From positions 66,479 to 106,180 of the forward strand of contig JAFEBS010000050.1 of assembly GCA_018242525.1 (NCBI GenBank): a stretch of DNA of 39,702 nt, written 5' to 3'. Of this stretch, positions 34,016 to 39,702 are shown in pieces. Below the pieces are notes generated by a model, which ran no database searches, had not been told where the DNA came from, and saw only the letters and a program-made list of their open reading frames with translations. This DNA is from Planctomycetota bacterium. GTDB taxonomy: Bacteria; Planctomycetota; Planctomycetia; Planctomycetales; Planctomycetaceae. Both the position numbers and the translations under genes were made by a program. How positions within the stretch are numbered: the stretch's first letter is position 1; each line of letters opens with the position of its first letter.

Positions 34016-34077
34016 AATCAAACGCTTGTTTTAATCCGATGTTTAACCTAGAATCTAATTCAAACAAACGTTTGATT
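34016..34077 (+). promoter_or_regulatory. Promoter with twin operators for the TetR-exporter operon
   Basis: TTGTTT at 34026-34031 and TAGAAT at 34049-34054 are separated by exactly 17 bp. Two similar 20 bp sites in opposite orientation flank this promoter: AATCAAACGCTTGTTTTAAT (34016-34035), overlapping the -35 box, and ATTCAAACAAACGTTTGATT (34058-34077), just past the -10 box and near the likely transcription start. Each is a partial palindrome around CAAACGTTTG. Sites placed this way 30 bp before a TetR gene strongly suggest autorepression by that regulator. Confidence 0.75.
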
Positions 34078-34106
34078 CGGGTTTCCGAAGGGATTGGACG
34101 GACGAC

Positions 34107-34769
34107 ATGATTGACGATACCCGCCAACGACTGATCGACGCCGCTGGTGCCATTTTCTCCGAAAAGGGGTATGAAGCGGCCAGTGTCCGGGATATCTGCC
34201 AGCAGGCGTCCGCGAATATCGCTGCCGTCAATTACCACTTTGGCGACAAGAAATCCCTGTACGTTGCCGCCGTCCGACACGCTCAATCGTGCGCCGACAG
34301 CGAGAATCCGGAAGTGGTCTGGCCGGCCGAAATGCCTCCGGCAGAACGACTGCGGGAATTCATCCGGACGATGCTGGAACGAAAGCTGGATACCAGCAAA
34401 CCGCACTGGCACCTGGGGATTATGCTGCGCGAGATGGCGCATCCCACCGAAGCCTGTGCCGCCGTTGTCGAGGACTACGTACGGCCGATGGCCAACGGCT
34501 TGCGCGAAATCCTGCGGGATCTGCTCGGACAGGATTATCCGGAAGACCAGGGGAACCTGATCGGCTTCAGCATCGTCGGCCAGGTACTGTTCTATTACAT
34601 CCACCAGCCGATCATCCGGCTGCTGATTGGCAACGAAGCGTATGACAAGCTGACGGTCCAGACTCTGGCCGATCAGATCACGAACTTCAGCCTGGCGGGG
34701 ATGGGCCTGGGACCCGCACCGGGACACGCGGCTGCCGCAGTCCCCGTGCAATCGGAGGCGACATCATGA
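34107..34769 (+). CDS. TetR/AcrR family repressor, CecR-like
   Basis: 220-residue DNA-binding regulator. The N-terminal helix-turn-helix domain reads RQRLIDAAGAIFSEKGYEAASVRDICQQASANIAAVNYHFGDKKSLY (two adjoining segments), a standard TetR recognition helix. The C-terminal ligand domain resembles the CecR/YbiH type (DUF1956), with MLREMAHPTEAC and VGQVLFYYIHQPI. It overlaps the permease gene at ATGA (34766-34769), so regulator and exporter are translationally coupled. It most likely represses its own operon from the twin sites at 34016-34077. The inducer is unknown. Confidence 0.92.
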   Translation: MIDDTRQRLIDAAGAIFSEKGYEAASVRDICQQASANIAAVNYHFGDKKSLYVAAVRHAQSCADSENPEVVWPAEMPPAERLREFIRTMLERKLDTSKPHWHLGIMLREMAHPTEACAAVVEDYVRPMANGLREILRDLLGQDYPEDQGNLIGFSIVGQVLFYYIHQPIIRLLIGNEAYDKLTVQTLADQITNFSLAGMGLGPAPGHAAAAVPVQSEATS

Positions 34770-35905
34770 ACTGGGTCGCCTGGAAGATGCTGACGGGGGA
34801 TCGCGCGAAATACCTGGGCACGGTGTTTGGCGTCGCGTTTGGGGTCCTGTTGATTTCGCAGCAAATGGCGATCTTCGTGGGGCTGATGCGCCGTACGGCG
34901 CACGCCGCCATCGATGTCCGCGATGCTTCGATCTGGGTCATGGATCCGGAAGGGAAGAACGCCGACGAAGTCAAACCGCTCTCGGACAGCGATCTCTATC
35001 GCGTGCGTGGTGTCGAGGGAGTCGACTGGGCGGTGCGACTGTACAAGAGCCTGGCGCGGGCCCGCATCGACAACGGAGAATTCCGTCAATCGATCCTGCT
35101 GGGAATTGATGACCACACTCTGGTCGGAGCCCCGGTACGACTGGTTGCCGGGTCGCTGGCAGACCTCAGGCGTCCCGATGCGATCATCATCGATCAGCCC
35201 GGCTATCGACTGTTCTGGGGCACGGGACCAATCGAGCTGGGAAAGACTCTGGAGATGAATGATCATCGTGCGGTTGTGGTCGGCGTCTGCGATACCACTC
35301 CGCCGTTTCAGACATTTCCCGTGATCTACACCCGGTATTCCCAGGCACTCGGCTTTGCACCGCGCGAACGGAACCAGCTCTCGTTTGTGCTGGCCCATCA
35401 GAAGGACGGATTGGATCCACAGCAGGTCTGTCAGTCGATCCGTTCCGAGACAGGTCTGGCGGCGCGCACCCGTCCGGACATGATCTGGTTCGTCATCAAG
35501 TTTTACCTGGAATCCACGGGGATTCCGGTCAACTTCGGGATCACGATTGCCCTCGGCTTCATCGTTGGAACGGCCATCGCCGGCCAGACGTTTTACCTGT
35601 TCACGCTGGAGAATCTGAAACAGTTCGGGGCACTCAAGGCGATGGGTGTCAGCAACTGGCGGCTGGTCGGAATGATCCTGCTGCAGGCGACGATCGTGGG
35701 CTGCATCGGTTACGGACTGGGGATCGGCATGACCGCCGTGTTCTTCGAGTCGACTCAGAATGTGACCGCACTGATGGGATTCTATCTCCCGTGGCAGGTG
35801 GCCGGGCTCGCTGCCGGGGCGGTGGCCCTGATCATTGTCCTGGCGAGCCTGATCAGCTTGCGAAAGGTTTTGATCCTGGAACCGGCCGTCGTGTTCCGTG
35901 GTTAA
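34766..35905 (+). CDS. ABC exporter permease, DevC/FtsX-like
   Basis: 379-residue inner-membrane permease of the MacB/FtsX superfamily, DevC branch. It has an N-terminal helix (TVFGVAFGVLLISQQMAIFVGL), a periplasmic domain of about 220 residues beginning DVRDASIWVMDP, and three C-terminal helices including FGITIALGFIVGTAIAGQTFY. LENLKQFGALKAMGVSNW is the coupling segment typical of the family. The ATG overlaps the tetR stop. Partners are the ATPase and the HlyD-like adaptor just downstream. Confidence 0.9.
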   Translation: MNWVAWKMLTGDRAKYLGTVFGVAFGVLLISQQMAIFVGLMRRTAHAAIDVRDASIWVMDPEGKNADEVKPLSDSDLYRVRGVEGVDWAVRLYKSLARARIDNGEFRQSILLGIDDHTLVGAPVRLVAGSLADLRRPDAIIIDQPGYRLFWGTGPIELGKTLEMNDHRAVVVGVCDTTPPFQTFPVIYTRYSQALGFAPRERNQLSFVLAHQKDGLDPQQVCQSIRSETGLAARTRPDMIWFVIKFYLESTGIPVNFGITIALGFIVGTAIAGQTFYLFTLENLKQFGALKAMGVSNWRLVGMILLQATIVGCIGYGLGIGMTAVFFESTQNVTALMGFYLPWQVAGLAAGAVALIIVLASLISLRKVLILEPAVVFRG

Positions 35906-35952
35906 GCAAAAGATCCACACGCAGCGGCCTGTCCCGCTCGGAAGACCATGAA

Positions 35953-36714
35953 ATGATGCTTCAATCAGCAACAATTGACACGCCAGCGGCGGCTCCCGTC
36001 CTCTCTGCCAATGAGATCTGCGTGTCGTGCCAGAGCGTTGTCAAGGAGTTCGGCGATGGGGACAGCCGCATTCGCGTGCTACATGGGATTGACGCGAATA
36101 TCCACGGCAGCGAATTAACGCTGCTGGTGGGTCCCAGCGGTTGTGGCAAGACGACGTTGATCTCGATCATTGCCGGACTGCTGTATCCGACAAACGGGGA
36201 TGTGATCCTGTTCGGGACTCCGCAATCCCAGCTGCAGGGAAGTCGACTGGTACAGTTCCGGGCAGAAAACGTTGGCTTTGTGTTTCAACAGTACAACCTG
36301 TTGCCGTCCCTGACGGCGGCCGAAAACGTGGCCATCCCGCTGTTGATCCAGGGACAATCGCGACCGAAAGCCCTGTTAAAAGCACGCGAAGTGCTGGATG
36401 CCGTTGGCCTGGGTTCGCGTCTGAATCAGCTGCCATCCCAGCTTTCGGGCGGTCAGCAGCAGCGGGTCGCGATCGCCCGGGCCCTGGTCCATGAACCCAG
36501 GCTGCTGGTCTGTGACGAACCAACCGCGGCACTCGATGGCCACTCGGGCCAGGTGGTGATGGACCTGTTGAAGCGGGTCGCAGTCCAGGCCGGCCGGGCG
36601 GTGATCGTGGTCACACACGATTCGCGAGTCCTGACCTATGGAGACCGGATCCTGGAGATGGCCGACGGACGGATGGCCGATGCCGACTCCACTCAGAAAT
36701 CGCACAACCTCTGA
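35953..36714 (+). CDS. ABC exporter ATPase, DevA/MacB-like
   Basis: 253-residue ATPase of the LolD/MacB/DevA family. Walker A GPSGCGKTT, Q-loop FVFQQYNLLPSLTA, signature LSGGQQQR, Walker B LLVCDEPTAALD and H-loop VTHDSR are all intact. About 30 residues precede the domain, including the unusual CVSCQSV. Two consecutive ATGs at 35953 and 35956 are possible starts, with GGAAGA about 9 bp before the first. It powers the neighbouring permease. Confidence 0.92.
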   Translation: MMLQSATIDTPAAAPVLSANEICVSCQSVVKEFGDGDSRIRVLHGIDANIHGSELTLLVGPSGCGKTTLISIIAGLLYPTNGDVILFGTPQSQLQGSRLVQFRAENVGFVFQQYNLLPSLTAAENVAIPLLIQGQSRPKALLKAREVLDAVGLGSRLNQLPSQLSGGQQQRVAIARALVHEPRLLVCDEPTAALDGHSGQVVMDLLKRVAVQAGRAVIVVTHDSRVLTYGDRILEMADGRMADADSTQKSHNL

Positions 36715-36737
36715 CCCGAACCCCGGGGAGTAACCAA

Positions 36738-37784
36738 ATGTCGAACAAGCTGATCCTGCCCCTGCTGGCCGTCGTCGCCTTCAGTTTCATGTCGTTCCAC
36801 ATCGTGAAGGCACAGCGCGAGATTCCGCCTCAGAACCCGCCGCTGGATCCCAGCCGTTCTCCGTACAACTCGACGCTGGCCGGTGCGGGAATCGTGGAAC
36901 CTCGCTCCGAAAACATCGCCGTCGGAGCCCATCTGCCCGGGATTGTCACCGAAGTCTTCGTGAACGTCGGCGACCGCGTCGACAAGGGGACTCCGCTGTT
37001 CCAGATTGATGATCGGCAACAGCGTGCGGAACTGGCCGCCCGCCAGGCGCAATTGGACGCGTCGATCGCTGATCTGCATCGACTGCAATCGATGCCCCGC
37101 GCGGAAGACCTGCCTGTTTCGGCCGCGAATGTCGAAAAGGCTCGCGCGGATATGAAGGCTCAACAGGATCAGATGAACCGATCCGAGGAATTATTTGCCC
37201 GCAAGGTGACCAGCGCTGAAGACATGGTCCAGCGCCAGCAGTCGTTTGCGGCCGCCAAGGCTCTGTTACTGCAGGCGGAAGCCGAGGACACGAAACTGAA
37301 GTCCGGAGCGTGGGTGGAAGACATCGCCGTCGCCCGAGCCCAGGTTGAACGGATGAAATCGCAAGTCCAGCAAACGCGCGTGGAACTGGACCGGCTGCAG
37401 GTGAAGGCACCGATCAGCGGCGCCATCCTGAAAGTGGACGTCCGGCCGGGCGAATTCGTGGGGGCTCCGCCGGGTCAGGAATTGATGGTCATGGGGGATG
37501 TGGACGTACTGCATGTGCGGGTCGACATCGACGAACAGGATCTGCCCCGGTTCCGCGCCGGCCTGTCCGGCCGCGGGTTCGTCCGGGGAGATGCCCAGCA
37601 ACCGATTTCGCTGTCATTCGTGCGGGTCGAACCGTACGCACAGCCGAAGAAATCCCTGACCGGTTCCGGCACCGAACGTGTCGATACTCGAGTGCTGCAA
37701 GTCATTTACGCCGTTGAACCAATCGACCGGCCCCTGTACGTCGGTCAGCAAATCGACGTCTATCTGGATGCGGAGAATCCGTGA
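36738..37784 (+). CDS. HlyD-family adaptor, DevB-like
   Basis: 348-residue periplasmic membrane-fusion protein. It has an N-terminal membrane anchor (LILPLLAVVAFSFMSFHIV), then the first lipoyl half GAHLPGIVTEVFVNVGDRVDKG. A coiled-coil hairpin rich in Ala/Gln/Glu (about residues 90-210) follows, then the second lipoyl half VKAPISGAILKVDVRPGEFV and a beta-barrel. Such adaptors join an inner-membrane ABC pump to a TolC-like channel. No tolC gene lies in the window. It starts 23 bp after the ATPase gene, with GGGGAG before the ATG. Confidence 0.92.
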   Translation: MSNKLILPLLAVVAFSFMSFHIVKAQREIPPQNPPLDPSRSPYNSTLAGAGIVEPRSENIAVGAHLPGIVTEVFVNVGDRVDKGTPLFQIDDRQQRAELAARQAQLDASIADLHRLQSMPRAEDLPVSAANVEKARADMKAQQDQMNRSEELFARKVTSAEDMVQRQQSFAAAKALLLQAEAEDTKLKSGAWVEDIAVARAQVERMKSQVQQTRVELDRLQVKAPISGAILKVDVRPGEFVGAPPGQELMVMGDVDVLHVRVDIDEQDLPRFRAGLSGRGFVRGDAQQPISLSFVRVEPYAQPKKSLTGSGTERVDTRVLQVIYAVEPIDRPLYVGQQIDVYLDAENP

Positions 37785-37914
37785 CATTTCCTGAGGATTT
37801 CGCGATCCCGGTGAAACCCGTCGAGAACTCCTCTCGACAGTTTTCGCACCGTTCGGGAAACTCCGCGCAGCCGCGATGCCAGTATGGCGGGACGGTCTTT
37901 CGGAACACTGCAGG

Positions 37915-38787
37915 ATGACACTGGTGAGTCGGTTTGAACTGGATACCTGGGACCATGGCAAGCTGGTGGTGAACCATGGCTTCAGCAACCTGCTGCGCCG
38001 TCAGCATTGGACCACGTTTGCGGTGATCTGGTCGCGAACTGCGGACGCGTCGATCGCCAAGAAGTTGCGAACGGATCGAGTCACCCTGCGTTTCACACTG
38101 GACGACGGGGGACGGGAACGGGCGTTCTACATCAAGCGGCACGGACGTTCGTCTCTGAAAGAATACCTCAAGCCGCTGCTCAGCCTGCGTTGGCCGATCC
38201 TGGGTGCCAGGAACGAATGGAACGCGCTGCTCGCCTTCCACGAGGCGGGACTCCCCACGATGACGCCCGTTGCTTATGGCCAGCATGGCGGGAATTCATT
38301 CCTGATCACCGAAGCGCTGGAGAACTGCACGAAGCTGTCGGAACTGCAGTTCCCACCGGACCAGTCAGCCGCGGGCGTGAACTATCGAGTCGACGCAGCC
38401 CACACACGATCCAGCCGCAGATCCCTGGTGACCCGCATCGCACAAATGACTCAGCGGATGCACAATGCGGGCCTGCACCATCAGGATTACTATCTGGGAC
38501 ACCTGCTGCTGCCGAATTCCCGGACGGCCCGCGGATCGGATTCGAATCGGATTTACATTATCGATCTCGGCCGGGTTCGCAGGCAGCAACCCCTGTCGCA
38601 ACGTTGGATTGTCAAGGATCTGGCTCAATTGAATTACTCGGCACAACATGTCAGCCTCACCGATCGACTTCGCTTCCTGCGCGAGTACCTGGGGCACAAG
38701 CCCGGTGCTGCCGACCGGAAGCTGATCGCCAGGATCGCTGCCAAGACGGCGTCCATCGCCCGCCATTCACGCAAGAACGGTTTGTAG
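37915..38787 (+). CDS. WaaP/RfaP-like lipopolysaccharide kinase
   Basis: About 290-residue protein kinase-like enzyme of the Kdo/WaaP/InaA family. Similarity to the LPS core heptose kinase WaaP is visible in SLKEYLKPLLSLRWPILGARNEWNAL, LPTMTPVAYGQ, LITEAL, the catalytic-loop equivalent LHHQDYYLGHLLL and the metal-binding IIDLGR. It probably phosphorylates a sugar of the LPS core at the inner membrane's cytoplasmic face. Two starts are possible, the ATG at 37915 and an in-frame ATG at 37876, and neither has a clear ribosome binding site. It lies about 130 bp after the adaptor gene. Confidence 0.83.
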   Translation: MTLVSRFELDTWDHGKLVVNHGFSNLLRRQHWTTFAVIWSRTADASIAKKLRTDRVTLRFTLDDGGRERAFYIKRHGRSSLKEYLKPLLSLRWPILGARNEWNALLAFHEAGLPTMTPVAYGQHGGNSFLITEALENCTKLSELQFPPDQSAAGVNYRVDAAHTRSSRRSLVTRIAQMTQRMHNAGLHHQDYYLGHLLLPNSRTARGSDSNRIYIIDLGRVRRQQPLSQRWIVKDLAQLNYSAQHVSLTDRLRFLREYLGHKPGAADRKLIARIAAKTASIARHSRKNGL

Positions 38788-38808
38788 AGCCCTTTCGAGA
38801 TTCCCGCC

Positions 38809-39444
38809 GTGCCCCTGTCCATTATTCTGCTTGTTGTTTCCAGTTACCTGGCAGGGTCGATTCCGTTCGGACTGATGATCGGCCGGTTCGTAAAGGGGAT
38901 CGATCTGCGATCCGAAGGCAGTGGCAACATTGGCGCAACCAATGTTGGCCGTGTCCTGGGTAAGAAGTGGGGCCTGATCTGTCTGGCGCTGGATGCCCTG
39001 AAAGGTCTGTTGCCGGTCGCATTTTTTCCCGTGTTATTTTGTGGTTCCGATCATGCGTCGTTGCCGGACCTGTCGGTGCTGACTGGAGTCACAACCATCG
39101 TAGGCCACATGTTTCCCTGCTGGCTCGGATTCCGGGGGGGCAAAGGAGTGGCAACGTCGCTGGGTGTCGTCGCCATCCTCAGTCCGTGGGGGTTGCTGGT
39201 GGGTGCGATCGCGTTTTTTGGGTCGTTCGCGATCTTTCGGATCGTCTCCCTCAGTTCGATGCTGGCGGCAGTCAGCTTCGGGCTCTTCTCTCTGACACCA
39301 TATTCGCCAGGCGGACCCAGCTTGGGCCTGTTCAGCGCCGCCGTTCCCGTGTTGATCATCGTTCAACATCGGTCGAACCTGAAACGACTGCTGCGCGGCG
39401 AAGAACCCCGGTTCAAAAGCGGCACCAGATCGCCGGGAGCGTAA
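38809..39444 (+). CDS. plsY: Glycerol-3-phosphate acyltransferase PlsY
   Basis: 211-residue polytopic membrane enzyme that transfers the acyl group of acyl phosphate to glycerol 3-phosphate, the first step of phospholipid synthesis. The three PlsY motifs are present: LRSEGSGNIGATNVGRVLG, GHMFPCWLGFRGGKGVATSLG and HRSNLKRLLRGEE. The start is a GTG at 38809, chosen because the family begins with this first helix. It follows the kinase gene by 21 bp and may be cotranscribed. Confidence 0.94.
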   Translation: MPLSIILLVVSSYLAGSIPFGLMIGRFVKGIDLRSEGSGNIGATNVGRVLGKKWGLICLALDALKGLLPVAFFPVLFCGSDHASLPDLSVLTGVTTIVGHMFPCWLGFRGGKGVATSLGVVAILSPWGLLVGAIAFFGSFAIFRIVSLSSMLAAVSFGLFSLTPYSPGGPSLGLFSAAVPVLIIVQHRSNLKRLLRGEEPRFKSGTRSPGA

Positions 39445-39530
39445 CCGACGGAGTCTGGCGAAGAGGGGCCTGGCAGTTCGGAATTCCGATGTGCCTGACC
39501 CGGTCGGATTGACCGCAATCAAAGAAACGC

Positions 39531-39560
39531 CAACAGCCCACGATTGCTCGTGGGCTGTTG
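39531..39560. terminator. Bidirectional terminator hairpin
   Basis: CAACAGCCCACGA and TCGTGGGCTGTTG form a perfect 13 bp stem around TTGC. The plus-strand side is followed by GTTATAAAATGG and the minus-strand side by GCGTTTCTTTGA, so the better T-rich tail is on the minus strand. It stands between plsY and a probable gene end on the opposite strand. Confidence 0.75.
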
Positions 39561-39619
39561 GTTATAAAATGGCTGGAGGTTCTGAGAGACTTTGCTGACC
39601 GAAGCGGTCTGTGAGTTTA

Positions 39620-39702
39620 TTATCTTTTCGAGTCTTCCCGCATCGCGTCACCGTTGGGTTCCCCCTCAGGTTGTTCGACACGAGTCGTCTCTGGCGCAAT
39701 AG
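39620..39702 (-). CDS. Possible C-terminal end of a gene cut by the window edge
   Basis: On the minus strand a frame open from the window edge reads IAPETTRVEQPEGEPNGDAM then REDSKR and stops at 39620-39622. The hydrophilic, acidic composition is typical of a C-terminal tail, and the terminator hairpin at 39531-39560 follows with its T-rich side downstream. Too short to identify. Confidence 0.35.
   Translation of the reverse strand, partial: IAPETTRVEQPEGEPNGDAMREDSKR

Overview
This 39.7 kb window is chromosomal DNA of a GC-rich planctomycete (order Planctomycetales; genus not resolvable from sequence alone). The assignment rests on several genes typical of the phylum: a DUF1501 protein with a twin-arginine leader, a secreted double-NIPSNAP protein, a Gfo/Idh/MocA oxidoreductase, a fused alpha/beta-hydrolase esterase, and a 'GVTPENNAAVL' membrane protein. 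Gram-negative envelope genes (lptE, a BamD-like lipoprotein, a WaaP-like kinase, plsY) fit the modern view of planctomycetes as diderms. No rRNA, intact tRNA, CRISPR array, prophage or full insertion sequence was seen.

Layout. 0-1.1 kb: Gfo/Idh/MocA oxidoreductase (minus). 1.1-1.6 kb: palindromic repeat, degenerate tRNA-like sequence, candidate promoter. 1.6-5.9 kb: sulfate uptake operon sbp-cysT-cysW-cysA followed by a YezD-family (DUF2292) gene. 6.0-8.3 kb: a large unrecognised protein whose C-terminal half carries a motif series like the glutamine-synthetase-fold carboxylate-amine ligases. 8.3-9.1 kb: NIPSNAP protein. 9.3-9.6 kb: a 304 bp repeat with hairpin ends. 9.7-11.9 kb: tyrS and a CPBP intramembrane protease. 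12.1-13.2 kb: lone RecF/OLD-like ATPase. 13.6-16.4 kb: trpC, DUF3634 protein, MutT-like protein, secreted protein. 16.6 kb: a 63-residue protein with a very strong ribosome binding site and its own terminator. 17.2-20.9 kb: minus-strand operon TSUP transporter-recO-BamD-like-lptE. 21-24 kb: DUF1501 gene facing a Nif3-family gene, then a repeat-rich gap with a SEC-C remnant. 24.6-26.7 kb: sugar isomerase-like gene and xseA. 26.9-28.3 kb: di-haem cytochrome c peroxidase. 28.7-31.0 kb: tandem alpha/beta-hydrolase protein. 31.2-34.0 kb: a decaying zone with a truncated toxin-antitoxin pair, a duplicated promoter region, two pseudogenes and one intact secreted-protein gene. 34.1-39.4 kb: TetR regulator with twin operators, DevC/DevA/DevB-type ABC exporter, WaaP-like kinase, plsY.

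Three clusters look functionally coherent: sulfate import with its small DUF2292 partner; the recO/outer-membrane-biogenesis operon; and the TetR-controlled exporter, which may read on into kinase and phospholipid-acyltransferase genes. The other notable property is the density of short palindromic elements, at least six unrelated families, mostly at gene ends and with no mobilising gene in the window. They resemble REPIN/MITE elements moved in trans. The best candidates for undescribed biology are the HEAT-like/amidoligase-like 747-residue protein, the repeat families, and the regulated exporter cluster.
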